Positions 49,101-62,030 of a stretch of 64,000 nucleotides of DNA are shown piece after piece. Position numbers and translations under genes: made by a program. The stretch is taken from contig NC_073693.1 of NCBI RefSeq assembly GCF_029784155.1, positions 336,614,023 to 336,678,022 on the forward strand, given 5' to 3'. Each line of letters starts with the position of its first letter. The stretch's first letter is position 1. This DNA is from Uranotaenia lowii. Lineage: Eukaryota > Arthropoda > Insecta > Diptera > Culicidae. Below the pieces are notes generated by a model. It worked only from the letters and a program-made list of their open reading frames with translations. It was not told where the DNA came from and made no database searches.

Positions 49101-49487
49101 TGACAATTTTGACAATTTTGACAATTTTGACAATTTTGACAATTTTGACAATTTTGACAATTTTGACAATTTTGACAATTTTGACAATTTTGACAATTTT
49201 GACAATTTTGACAATTTGACAATTTTGACAATTTTGACAATTTTGACAATTTTGACAATTTTGACAATTTTGACAATTTTGACAATTTTGACAATTTTGA
49301 CAATTTTGACAATTTTGACAATTTTGACAATTTTGACAATTTTGACAATTTTGACAATTTTGACAATTTTGACAATTTTGACAATTTTGACAATTTTGAC
49401 AATTTTGACAATTTTGACAATTTGACAATTTTGACAATTTTGACAATTTTGACAATTTTGACAATTTTGACAATTTTGACAATTTTG
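46181..49487. repeat. Higher-order repeat segment, first copy
   Basis: Marker GACATTTTAGAC occurs at 46181, 47530, 47638, 47979, 48859 and 49487. The same spacing series reappears at 52391, 53722, 53838, 54178, 54951 and 55617 (offsets 6210, 6192, 6200, 6199, 6092 and 6130). Between the first two markers both copies also share, in order, GAAAATTTCGAC, GACAATTTGGAC, GGCAATTTT, AAAAATTTT, GACAATTCT and GAGAATTTT. Confidence 0.8.
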
Positions 49488-52390
49488 ACATTTTAGACAA
49501 TTTGACAATTTTAACAATTTTGACAATTTTGACAATTTTGACAATTTTGACAATTTTGACAATTTTGACAATTTTGACAATTTTGACAATTTTGACAATT
49601 TTGACAATTTTGACAATTTTGACAATTTTGACAATTTTGACAATTTTAAAAATTTTGACAATTTTGACAATTTTGACAATTTTGACAATTTTGACAATTT
49701 TGACAATTTTGACAATTTTGACAATTTTGACAATTTTGACAATTTTGACAATTTTGACAATTTTGACAATTTTGACAATTTTGACAATTTTGACAATTTT
49801 GACAATTTTGACAATTTTGACAATTTTGACAATTTTGACAATTTTGACAATTTTGAAAATTTCGACAATTTTGACAATTTTGACAATTTTGACAATTTTG
49901 ACAATTTTGACAATTTTGACAATTTTGACAATTTTGACAATTTTGACAATTTGGACAATTTTGACAATTTTGACAATTTTGACAATTTTGACAATTTTGA
50001 CAATTTTGACAATTTTGACAATTTTGACAATTTTGACAATTTTGACAATTTTGACAATTTTGACAATTTTGACAATTTTGACAATTTTGACAATTTTGAC
50101 AATTTTGACAATTTTGACAATTTTGACAATTTTGACAATTTTGACAATTTTGACAATTTTGACAATTTTGACAATTTTGACAATTTTGACAATTTTGACA
50201 ATTTTGACAATTTTGACAATTTTGACAATTTTGACAATTTTGACAATTTTGACAAATTTGACAATTTTGACAATTTTGACAATTTTGACAATTTTGACAA
50301 TTTTGACAATTTTGACAATTTTGACAATTTTGACAATTTTGACAATTTTGACAATTTTGACAATTTTGACAATTTTGACAATTTTGACAATTTTGACAAT
50401 TTTGACAATTTTGACAATTTTGACAATTTTGACATTTTAGACAATTTTGACAATTTTAACAATTTTGACAATTTTGACAATTTTGACAATTTTGACAATT
50501 TTAACAATTTTGACAATTTTGACAATTTTGACAATTTTGACAATTTTGACAATTTTGACAATTTTGACAATTTTGACAATTTTGACAATTTTGACAATTT
50601 TGACAATTTTGACAATTTTGACAATTTTAAAAATTTTGAAAATTTTGACAATTTTGACAATTTTGACAATTTTGACAATTTTGACAATTTTGACAATTTT
50701 GACAATTTTGACAATTTTGACAATTTTGACAATTTTGACAATTTTGACAATTTTGACAATTTTGACAATTTTGACAATTTTGACAATTTTGACAATTTTG
50801 ACAATTTTGACAATTTTGACAATTTTGACAATTTTGACAATTTTGACAATTTTGACAATTTTGACAATTTTGACAATTTTGACAATTTTGACAATTTTGA
50901 CAATTTTGACAATTTTGACAATTTTGACAATTTTGACAATTTTGACAATTTTGACAATTTTGACAATTTTGACAATTTTGACAATTTTGACAATTTTGAC
51001 AATTTTGACAATTTTGACAATTTTGACAATTTTGACAATTTTGACAATTTTGACAATTTTGACAATTTTGACAATTTTGACAATTTTGACAATTTTGACA
51101 ATTTTGACAATTTTGACAATTTTGACAATTTTGACAATTTTGACAAATTTGACAATTTTGACAATTTTGACAATTTTGACAATTTTGACAATTTTGACAA
51201 TTTTGACAATTTTGACAATTTTGACAATTTTGACAATTTTGACAATTTTGACAATTTTGACAATTTTGACAATTTTGACATTTTAGACAATTTTGACAAT
51301 TTTAACAATTTTGACAATTTTGACAATTTTGACAATTTTGACAATTTTGACAATTTTGACAATTTTGACAATTTTGACAATTTTGACAATTTTGACAATT
51401 TTGACAATTTTGACAATTTTGACAATTTTGACAATTTTGACAATTTTGACAATTTTGACAATTTTGACAATTTTGACAATTTTGACAATTTTGACAATTT
51501 TGACAATTTTGACAATTTTGACAATTTTGACAATTTTGACAATTTTGACAATTTTGACAATTTTGACAATTTTGACAATTTTGACAATTTTGACAATTTT
51601 GACAATTTTGACAATTTTGACAATTTTGACAATTTTGACAATTTTGACAATTTTGACAATTTTGACAATTTTGACAATTTTGACAATTTTGACAATTTTG
51701 ACAATTTTGACAATTTTGACAATTTTGACAATTTTGACAATTTTGACAATTTTGACAATTTTGACAATTTTGACAATTTTGACAATTTTGACAATTTTGA
51801 CAATTTTGACAATTTTGACAATTTTGACAATTTTGACAATTTTGACAATTTTGACAATTTTGACAATTTTGACAATTTTGACAATTTTGACAATTTTGAC
51901 AATTTTGACAATTTTGACAATTTTGACAATTTTGACAATTTTGACAATTTTGACAATTTTGACAATTTTGACAATTTTGACAATTTTGACAATTTTGACA
52001 ATTTTGACAATTTTGACAATTTTGACAATTTTGACAATTTTGACAATTTTGACAATTTTGACAATTTTGACAATTTTGACAATTTTGACAATTTTGACAA
52101 TTTTGAAAATTTTGAAAATTTTGACAATTTTGACAATTTTGACAATTTTGACAATTTTGACAATTTTGACAATTTTGACAATTTTGACAATTTTGACAAT
52201 TTTGACAATTTTGACAATTTTGACAATTTTGACAATTTTGACAATTTGACAATTTTGACAATTTTGACAATTTTGACAAATTTGACAATTTTGACAATTT
52301 TGACAATTTTGACAATTTTGACAATTTTGACAATTTGACAATTTTGACAATTTTGACAATTTTGACAATTTTGACAATTTTGACAATTTT

Positions 52391-55300
52391 GACATTTTAG
52401 ACAATTTTGACAATTTTAACAATTTTGACAATTTTGACAATTTTGACAATTTTGACAATTTTGACAATTTTGACAATTTTGACAATTTTGACAATTTTGA
52501 CAATTTTGACAATTTTGACAATTTTGACAATTTTGACAATTTTGACAATTTTAAAAATTTTGACAATTTTGACAATTTTGACAATTTTGACAATTTTGAC
52601 AATTTTGACAATTTTGACAATTTTGACAATTTTGACAATTTTGACAATTTTGACAATTTTGACAATTTTGACAATTTTGACAATTTGACAATTTTGACAA
52701 TTTTGACAATTTTGACAATTTTGACAATTTTGACAATTTTGACAATTTTGACAATTTTGACAATTTTGACAATTTTGACAATTTTGACAATTTTGACAAT
52801 TTTGACAATTTTGACAATTTTGACAATTTTGACAATTTTGACAATTTTGACAATTTTGACAATTTTGACAATTTTGACAATTTTGACAATTTTGACAATT
52901 TTGACAATTTTGACAATTTTGACAATTTTGACAATTTTGACAATTTTGACAATTTTGACAATTTTGACAATTTTGACAATTTTGACAATTTTGACAATTT
53001 TGACAATTTTGACAATTTTGACAATTTTGACAATTTTGACAATTTTGACAATTTTGACAATTTTGACAATTTTGACAATTTTGACAATTTTGACAATTTT
53101 GACAATTTTGACAATTTTGACAATTTTGACAATTTTGACAATTTTGACAATTTTGACAATTTTGACAATTTTGACAATTTTGACAATTTTGACAATTTTG
53201 AAAATTTTGACAATTTTGACAATTTTGACAATTTTGACAATTTTGACAATTTTGACAATTTTGACAATTTTGACAATTTTGACAATTTTGACAATTTTGA
53301 CAATTTTGACAATTTTGACAATTTTGACAATTTTGAAAATTTCGACAATTTTGACAATTTTGACAATTTTGACAATTTTGACAATTTTGACAATTTTGAC
53401 AATTTTGACAATTTGGACAATTTTGACAATTTTGACAATTTTGACAATTTTGACAATTTTGACAATTTTGGCAATTTTGACAATTTTGACAATTTTGACA
53501 ATTTTGACAATTTTGACAATTTTAAAAATTTTGACAATTTTGACAATTTTGACAATTTTGACAATTCTGACAATTTTGACAATTTTGACAATTTTGACAA
53601 TTTTGACAATTTTGACAATTTTGACAATTTTGACAATTTTGACAATTTTGACAATTTTGACAATTTTGACAATTTTGACAATTTTGACAATTTTGACAAT
53701 TTTGAGAATTTTGACAATTTTGACATTTTAGACAATTTGACAATTTTAACAATTTTGACAATTTTGACAATTTTGACAATTTTGACAATTTTGACAATTT
53801 TGACAATTTTGACAATTTTGACAATTTTGACAATTTTGACATTTTAGACAATTTTGACAATTTTGACAATTTTAACAATTTTGACAATTTTGACAATTTT
53901 GACAATTTTGACAATTTTGACAATTTTGACAATTTTGACAATTTTGACAATTTTGACAATTTTGACAATTTAAAAATTTTGACAATTTTGACAATTTTGA
54001 CAATTTTGACAATTTTGACAATTTTGACAATTTTGACAATTTTGACAATTTGACAATTTTGACAATTTTGACAATTTTGACAATTTTGACAATTTTGACA
54101 ATTTGACAATTTTGACAATTTTGACAATTTTGACAATTTTGACAATTTTGACAATTTTGACAATTTTGACAATTTTTGACATTTTAGACATTTTGAAAAT
54201 TTTAACAATTTTGACAATTTTGACAATTTTGACAATTTTGACAATTTTGACAATTTTGACAATTTTGACAATTTTGACAATTTTGACAATTTTGACAATT
54301 TTGACAATTTTGACAATTTTGACAATTTTGACAATTTTGACAATTTTAAAAATTTTGACAATTTTGACAATTTTGACAATTTTGACAATTCTGACAATTT
54401 TGACAATTTTGACAATTTTGACAATTTTGACAATTTTGACAATTTTGACAATTTTGACAATTTTGACAATTTTGACAATTTTGACAATTTTGACAATTTT
54501 GACAATTTTGACAATTTTGACAATTTTGACAATTTTGACAATTTTGACAATTTTGACAATTTTGACAATTTTGACAATTTTGACAATTTTGACAATTTTG
54601 ACAATTTTGACAATTTTGACAATTTTGACAATTTTGACAATTTTGACAATTTTGACAATTTTGACAATTTTGACAATTTTGACAATTTTGACAATTTTGA
54701 CAATTTTGACAATTTTGACAATTTTGACAATTTTGACAATTTTGACAATTTTGACAATTTTGACAATTTTGACAATTTTGACAATTTTGACAATTTTGAC
54801 AATTTTGACAATTTTGACAATTTTGACAATTTTGACAATTTTGACAATTTTGACAATTTTGACAATTTTGACAATTTTGACAAATTTGACAATTTTGACA
54901 ATTTTGACAATTTTGACAAATTTGACAATTTTGACAATTTTGACAATTTTGACATTTTAGACAATTTTGACAATTTTAACAATTTTGACAATTTTGACAA
55001 TTTTGACAATTTTGACAATTTTGACAATTTTGACAATTTTGACAATTTTGACAATTTTGACAATTTTGACAATTTTGACAATTTTGACAATTTTGACAAT
55101 TTTGACAATTTTGACAATTTTGACAATTTTGACAATTTTGACAATTTTGACAATTTTGACAATTTTGACAATTTTGACAATTTTGACAATTTTGACAATT
55201 TTGACAATTTTGACAATTTTGACAATTTTGACAATTTTGACAATTTTGACAATTTTGACAATTTTGACAATTTTGACAATTTTGACAATTTTGACAATTT

Positions 55301-55617
55301 TGACAATTTTGACAATTTTGACAATTTTGACAATTTTGACAATTTTGACAATTTTGACAATTTTGACAATTTTGACAATTTTGACAATTTTGACAATTTT
55401 GACAATTTTGACAATTTTGACAATTTTGACAATTTTGACAATTTTGACAATTTTGACAATTTTGACAATTTTGACAATTTTGACAATTTTGACAATTTTG
55501 ACAATTTTGACAATTTTGACAATTTTGACAATTTTGACAATTTTGACAATTTTGACAAATTTGACAATTTTGACAATTTTGACAATTTTGACAATTTTGA
55601 CAATTTTGACAATTTTG
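52391..55617. repeat. Higher-order repeat segment, second copy
   Basis: Counterpart of 46181-49487, about 6.2 kb downstream. The shared order of rare variants (near 53337, 53412, 53470, 53522, 53566 and 53704) matches 47107, 47204, 47260, 47311, 47356 and 47512. Small differences in spacing reflect gain or loss of 9-bp units and some 8-nt slips. Confidence 0.8.
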
Positions 55618-56899
55618 ACATTTTAGACAATTTGACAATTTTAACAATTTTGACAATTTTGACAATTTTGACAATTTTGACAATTTTGACAATTTTGACA
55701 ATTTTGACAATTTTGACAATTTTGACAATTTTGACAATTTTGACAATTTTGACAATTTTGACAATTTTAAAAATTTTGACAATTTTGACAATTTTGACAA
55801 TTTTGACAATTTTGACAATTTTGACAATTTTGACAATTTTGACAATTTTGACAATTTTGACAATTTTGACAATTTTGACAATTTTGACAATTTTGACAAT
55901 TTTGACAATTTTGACAATTTTGACAATTTTGACAATTTTGACAATTTTGACAATTTTGACAATTTTGACAATTTTGACAATTTTGACAATTTTGACAATT
56001 TTGACAATTTTGACAATTTTGACAATTTTGACAATTTTGACAATTTTGACAATTTTGACAATTTTGACAATTTTGACAATTTTGACAATTTTGACAATTT
56101 TGACAATTTTGACAATTTTGACAATTTTGACAATTTTGACAATTTTGACAATTTTGACAATTTTGACAATTTTGACAATTTTGACAATTTTGACAATTTT
56201 GACAATTTTGACAATTTTGACAATTTTGACAATTTTGACAATTTTGACAATTTTGACAATTTTGACAATTTTGACAATTTTGACAATTTTGACAATTTTG
56301 ACAATTTTGACAATTTTGACAATTTTGACAATTTTGACAATTTTGACAATTTTGACAATTTTGAAAATTTCGACAATTTTGACAATTTTGACAATTTTGA
56401 CAATTTTGACAATTTTGACAATTTTGACAATTTTGACAATTTTGACAATTTTGACAATTTTGACAATTTTGAAAATTTCGACAATTTTGACAATTTTGAC
56501 AATTTTGACAATTTTGACAATTTTGACAATTTTGACAATTTTGACAATTTTGACAATTTTGACAATTTGGACAATTTTGACAATTTTGACAATTTTGACA
56601 ATTTTGACAATTTTGACAATTTTGACAATTTTGACAATTTTGACAATTTTGACAATTTTGACAATTTTGACAATTTTGACAATTTTGACAATTTTGACAA
56701 TTTTGACAATTTTGACAATTTTGACAATTTTGACAATTTTGACAATTTTGACAATTTTGACAATTTTGACAATTTTGACAATTTTGACAATTTTGACAAT
56801 TTTGACAATTTTGACAATTTTGACAATTTTGACAATTTTGACAATTTTGACAATTTTGACAATTTTGACAATTTTGACAATTTTGACAATTTTGACAAT

Positions 56900-59160
56900 T
56901 TCGAAAATTTCGAAAATTTCGACAATTTTGACAATTTTGACAATTTTGACAATTTTGACAATTTTGACAATTTTGACAATTTTGACAATTTTGACAATTT
57001 TGACAATTTTGACAATTTTGACAATTTTGACAATTTTGACAATTTTGAAAATTTTGACAATTTTGACAATTTTGAAAATTTCGACAATTCTGACAATTTC
57101 GACAATTTTGACAATTTTGACAATTTTGACAATTTTGACAATTTTGACAATTTTGACAATTTTGACAATTTTGACAATTTTGACAATTTTGACAATTTTG
57201 ACAATTTTGACAATTTTGACAATTTTGACAATTTTGACAATTTTGACAATTTTGACAATTTTGACAATTTTGACAATTTTGACAATTTTGACAATTTTGA
57301 CAATTTTGACAATTTTGACAATTTTGACAATTTTGACAATTTTGACAATTTTGACAATTTTGACAATTTTGACAATTTTGACAATTTTGACAATTTTGAC
57401 AATTTTGACAATTTTGACAATTTTGACAATTTTGACAATTTTGACAATTTTGACAATTTTGGCAATTTTGACAATTTTGACAATTTTGACAATTTTGACA
57501 ATTTTGACAATTTTGACAATTTTGACAATTTTGACAATTTTGACAATTTTGACAATTTTGACAATTTTGACAATTTTGACAATTTTGACAATTTTGACAA
57601 TTTTGACAATTTTGACAATTTTGACAATTTTGACAATTTTGACAATTTTGACAATTTTGACAATTTTGACAATTTTGACAATTTTGACAATTTTGACAAT
57701 TTTGAAAATTTCGACAATTTTGACAATTTTGACAATTTTGACAATTTTGACAATTTTGACAATTTTGACAATTTTGACAATTTGGACAATTTTGACAATT
57801 TTGACAATTTTGACAATTTTGACAATTTTGACAATTTTGACAATTTTGACAATTTTGACAATTTTGACAATTTTGACAATTTTGACAATTTTGACAATTT
57901 TGACAATTTTGACAATTTTGACAATTTTGACAATTTTGACAATTTTGACAATTTTGACAATTTTGACAATTTTGACAATTTTGACAATTTTGACAATTTT
58001 GACAATTTTGAAAATTTCGAAAATTTCGACAATTTTGACAATTTTGACAATTTTGACAATTTTGACAATTTTGACAATTTTGACAATTTTGAAAATTTTG
58101 AAAATTTTGACAATTTTGACAATTTTGACAATTTTGAAAATTTCGACAATTCTGACAATTTCGACAATTTTGACAATTTTGACAATTTTGACAATTTTGA
58201 CAATTTTGACAATTTTGACAATTTTGACAATTTTGACAATTTTGACAATTTTGACAATTTTGACAATTTTGACAATTTTGACAATTTTGACAATTTTGAC
58301 AATTTTGACAATTTTGACAATTTTGACAATTTTGACAATTTTGACAATTTTGACAATTTTGACAATTTTGACAATTTTGACAATTTTGACAATTTTGACA
58401 ATTTTGACAATTTTGACAATTTTGACAATTTTGACAATTTTGACAATTTTGACAATTTTGACAATTTTGACAATTTTGACAATTTTGACAATTTTGACAA
58501 TTTTGACAATTTTGACAATTTTGACAATTTTGACAATTTTGACAATTTTGACAATTTTGACAATTTTGACAATTTTTACAATTTTGACAATTTTGACAAT
58601 TTTGACAATTTTGACAATTTTGACAATTTTGACAATTTTGACAATTTTGACAATTTTGACAATTTTGACAATTTTGACAATTTTGAAAATTTCGACAATT
58701 TTGACAATTTTGACAATTTTGACAATTTTGACAATTTTGACAATTTTGACAATTTTGACAATTTTGACAATTTTGACAATTTTGACAATTTTGACAATTT
58801 TGACAATTTTGACAATTTTGACAATTTTGACAATTTTGACAATTTTGACAATTTTGACAATTTTGACAATTTTGACAATTTTGACAATTTTGACAATTTT
58901 GACAATTTTGACAATTTTGACAATTTTGACAATTTTGACAATTTTGACAATTTTGACAATTTTGACAATTTTGACAATTTTGACAATTTTGACAATTTTG
59001 AAAATTTCGACAATTTTGACAATTTTGACAATTTTGACAATTTTGACAATTTTGACAATTTTGACAATTTTGACAATTTTGACAATTTTGACAATTTTGA
59101 CAATTTTGACAATTTTGACAATTTTGAAAATTTCGACAATTCTGACAATTTCGACAATTT
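56900..59160. repeat. Distal ~1-kb higher-order repeats
   Basis: The compound variant GAAAATTTCGACAATTCTGA (continuing CAATTTCGAC) occurs at 57074, 58136 and 59126, that is 1062 and 990 bp apart (118 and 110 units). A double GAAAATTTCGAAAATTTCGAC-type variant lies upstream of the first two at about 56910 and 58012. These markers are absent from the proximal part of the array, so this is a separate homogenisation domain. Confidence 0.75.
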
Positions 59161-59418
59161 TGACAATTTTGACAATTTTGACAATTTTGACAATTTTGAC
59201 AATTTTGACAATTTTGACAATTTTGACAATTTTGACAATTTTGACAATTTTGACAATTTTGACAATTTTGACAATTTTGACAATTTTGACAATTTTGACA
59301 TTTTTGACAATTTTGACAATTTTGACAATTTTGACAATTTTGTCAATTTTGACTATTTTGACAATTTTTACAACTTTGACAATTATGACAATTTTGACAA
59401 CTTTAATAATTTTGACAA

Positions 59419-59726
59419 TCTGATTGAGGTGAAAATTTGCGCATGGGGGTTTGGAGGGATGGGCAATTGTTTTCGGCTATCAAATTTTGGGTCGCCAAGA
59501 GGGGTCGTTCATTTTAACTGTTCACAGTTTTCGTGATATTGGCGTTCTTTTAATCGGATTGAGATGAAAATTTGCACCAGGATTTTTCATGAGACGGGAG
59601 TTGGATTTCTGGTGTCTAACGTTGGATCGTGAAATAGGAATATTGACGCATACATTGAACAATGGGGAAAAAAGTGTATAAACCGCGAAGAAATTCATAT
59701 CTTTCCTCATACATGAACCAAATATA
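59419..59726. repeat. Short degenerate tandem repeat bordering the satellite
   Basis: The segments TGATTGAGGTGAAAATTTGC (about 59420) and GGATTGAGATGAAAATTTGC (about 59557) begin two diverged units about 138 bp apart. They resemble in layout the ~150-bp array at 22.7-23.6 kb. Followed by the CCGCGAAGAAATTC dispersed repeat that also occurs near 36535. Confidence 0.55.
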
Positions 59727-61005
59727 CAGGGTCCGGCAATTGAAGTGCTACATTGAAATTAACATATAAATTTATCAAAACAACAACTTTTTATTTCAAA
59801 TTCATTAAATTTCTCTTGAAAACAATTTACTTTTTCAAAAGTCACTGGTAAAGTTCGACTTGTTCGCCCTTGAGTTTAACTACATGCCGCAGAGGGTCGA
59901 GGAACGCATCGTATGAGGCCCGCATGTGTTATTGTGGTATTTTATCCCAGGCTGCCACGAGATGTCGCTTCAGGACCTCCAAACCTTCATGTTTCTTAGA
60001 GCAGACTTCAGCCTCCAACATGCTCCAAACAGCGAAGTCCATAGGGTTCAGGTCTGGCGAGCTCGCCGGCCACTCGGAGCTCGAAATGAACCCTGGATAA
60101 TGTTGCGCAATCCAAAGTTGGGTTTTCTTCGCTTTGTGAGCCGAGCGCTGAGTACTGTTGAAAAACCCAGTCTCTGGAACCAAAATGTCGACGTGCCCAC
60201 GGTTTGACGACATACTGTAGAACTAGTTCCCGAGATGTATTTTGGTTGATCTTCACTCCTTCAGGGACAAAAACCAGCGGAGTCCGGCCATCACGGGTGA
60301 TTCCGGCCCAACCATCGCCGATGCTGTTTCTGTCACCGGGTGGCCGTCAGCAAGTCGGCACGGCTTCGTGATCTGTCTGACAACCAAAATCTGTCGTTCT
60401 GCTTATTCACGAACTGCTGTACGGTGAAGAGTTTCTCGCCGGTAAACACGATATTCTTCAACCTTCCTTCCGCGGCCCTCTTCAGCAGCGCCTTCGCTCT
60501 TTTTACCCGTTCTTGTTTCTACTTCACCGTAAGGTTTTGAACCTTTTGGATCTTGTAGGGCTTGGTCTGAAGTTAATCTTTCAGGATCCGACGGAGACTT
60601 CGACCCGATATGTTGAAATCCTCTGCCAATTTAGTGGCACTACGACGAGAATTTCTCTTAAGGCGCTTCTTGACGATCTTCGCCATGGCAGGTCGGCGTC
60701 ACCAACCGTACCGTTTTTTGGCACTTCTGGTCTCCAGCTATCTTTTAACTGTACGGTATACAAAACTTCTGCACACACTTATATCGGACTGCTCACGAAC
60801 TATGTCCTTCTGCCGTTTGCCAGCTAGGTACAAGGAACCACAGCGCTACGTTTCTGTTTGAGATCCTTTTTTTCGATAACACCTGATCACAAATGTAAAA
60901 AAAGACTTAATGTAAACAAAGAAACGAGGGGTCGTTTAATACTGTATCATGTGCAACAAAATAATTACTGTTGAAGTAATGTAGCAGTTCAATCACCGGA
61001 CCCTG
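59727..61005 (-). mobile_element. Full-length but inactive mariner-type transposon (DD37D-like)
   Basis: The inverted ends CAGGGTCCGGCAATTGAAGT and the inverse of CAGGGTCCGGTGATTGAACT are bordered by TA at 59725-59726 and 61006-61007. The total length of 1279 bp is typical for mariner/maT-type elements. The transposase on the minus strand fills almost the whole element and is disabled. Confidence 0.9.
59842..60840 (-). pseudogene. DD37D-like transposase pseudogene
   Basis: The minus strand shows, across several frames, a paired-like helix-turn-helix (KRQKDIVREQSDISV, then FVYRTVKR), the segment MAKIVKKRLKRNSRRSATKL, then IVFTGEKLFTVQQFVNKQND, FQQYSA...HKAKKTQLWIAQH, and WPASSPDLNPMDFAVWSMLE. 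The C-terminus ends at 59842 after a premature TAA behind WDKIPQ. The first catalytic Asp (normally FTDEK) is Gly and the second (normally QQDSAPAH) is Tyr, while the third Asp of NPMD remains. About 37 residues separate the last two positions across a 1-bp indel. There are also at least four stops or frameshifts. Confidence 0.85.
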
Positions 61006-61025
61006 TAAGGTTTCTAGGTGATATC

Positions 61026-61480
61026 CAGGGTTGGTAAATTTCGCCCGTCACGCTTGACCCGACTAGTTTTTTTTTCATCAAACGACCGGCACCTTACTCA
61101 ATTGACGGAGCCTCACTACTCGCATGACGGATAAAGCACGACAACAATCAACATTTCTCCGTCATGCGACTGGCGAAGCTCCTACACATTCTCGATCGGC
61201 TGCTGCCGGCAGGTACAACTAATTGAACGACTTGCTGACAGAGAGCAACAATAGCAATAAAAAACTGAAAACGGGCTTGCTGGCAGGAGTAACAATAATA
61301 ATAAATGCGTTTCTTTTTCGTCATCGTTCGTTGAAATGTGATTGCTTGACTAGGTTATTATTTTAGCTTCAAATGACTGTGGAATGAATGACTGGCAAAA
61401 GAAGTGACTGGTCGTTAAGGAACAGTCAAATGAGTTTGAAGGACCATTTTACCGTTGACCGTTGAATTATGCCAACCCTG
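61026..61480. mobile_element. hAT-like MITE
   Basis: The ends are CAGGGTTGGTAAATTT and the inverse of AATTATGCCAACCCTG, giving CAGGGTTGGYA as inverted terminus, similar to hAT-type ends. Subterminal CGCATGACGGA (about 61122) and TCCGTCATGCGA (about 61157) are inverse copies. The flanking 8 bp (GTGATATC and GTATTAAG) match poorly, so the target duplication is not convincing. No transposase. Confidence 0.5.
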
Positions 61481-61671
61481 GTATTAAGTGTGCTGGCAGC
61501 TACTCTGGTTTGTGTTTTAGTGATGCGTTTCCTTTTTGGAGCCTGTGAAACATTATTTTTGGAAAATGGCCCAGTTGATGTTCCTTCACATGGATCCTCC
61601 CCTTCGGATTCATTGTCACTTAGAAGGTCAAACTGGTTCACTGACACGATTGGCAAAGACTTCAGAACCAT
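61426..61671 (-). pseudogene. Possible retroelement gag-like fragment
   Basis: The minus-strand 81-aa frame contains SVNQFDLLSDNESEGED followed by an Ser/Thr/Lys-rich stretch (PKRKRITKTQT). An NRF-x-L-L-S-D-acidic segment occurs near the start of many LINE ORF1 (gag-like) proteins, but no zinc knuckles are present. The last ~18 codons run into the adjacent hAT-like MITE. It could equally be chance. Weak call. Confidence 0.25.
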
Positions 61672-61800
61672 GTCTTAAACTCGATTCAAAAGCTTCGAAA
61701 ATAAATGGTATTACCGAAAACACCGATTTTTGAATATTTTTACCGAATATCGATTTTTTAGGGCTTGGAAATACCGATTTTTATGTAGCATCACTGCTTG

Positions 61801-62030
61801 TCAGTCCGCTAGAGCAGATGGCCAGCCAAACGAGATAGAGCTGAACTTCAACATTTTCTTCTTCATAAGTTTGTCGTCCACATCGAACTTGCTCTTGCCT
61901 GTGAAAAACTCCAACCTCGGAATTTTAAAATCGACTTTTATATACGTTTCGTCGTCCATCACACAATAGCCATATTTTGTCAGCATCTTCTCTGCAAAGC
62001 GAAATACTATATACTGATTTGAGTCGATGA
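61801..62030 (-). pseudogene. DD37E transposase fragment
   Basis: The minus strand reads MLTKYGYCVMDDETYIKVDF, then LEFFTGKSKFDVDDKLMKKK. It aligns with MLTKFDCVVMDDETYVKADY / EFYTAKG of the dead transposase at 38.4-40.2 kb, including the first catalytic Asp. It comes from a different subfamily, since the KFDVDDKL block is absent from the other copy. No N- or C-terminal parts or inverted ends are seen. Confidence 0.7.

Larger units (their letters stand above)
43125..59418. repeat. 16.3-kb 9-bp satellite array C, unit GACAATTTT, with higher-order structure
   Basis: Roughly 1,800 nearly uninterrupted copies of GACAATTTT. Recurrent variants mark longer repeats: GACATTTTAGACAATTTT (about 16 sites between 43453 and 55617), AAAAATTTT, GACAATTCT, GGCAATTTT, GAAAATTTCGAC and GACAATTTGGAC. 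Occasional 8-nt units (GACAATTT) shift the reading frame, the first at about 44754 and the last at about 55627. From there to 59418 the array stays strictly 9-periodic. The very long ORFs (up to 1365 aa) in all frames are products of a period divisible by three, with no stop in the unit. The right edge decays over the last ~90 bp. Confidence 0.98.

Noticed and set aside
43125..59418. CRISPR-like array
   Set aside because: The units are contiguous with no unique spacers, and the context is eukaryotic.
43125..59418. TTGACA motifs resembling bacterial -35 promoter boxes
   Set aside because: They are part of the satellite unit in a eukaryotic genome and have no paired -10 element.
43078..59536. 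Very long ORFs (up to 1365 aa) of repeated Asn-Phe-Asp, Thr-Ile-Leu, Ser-Lys-Leu, Gln-Asn-Cys or Ile-Val-Lys units
   Set aside because: The satellite period (9) is divisible by three and the unit has no stop in most frames, so open frames occur on both strands at once. There is no codon-level structure.
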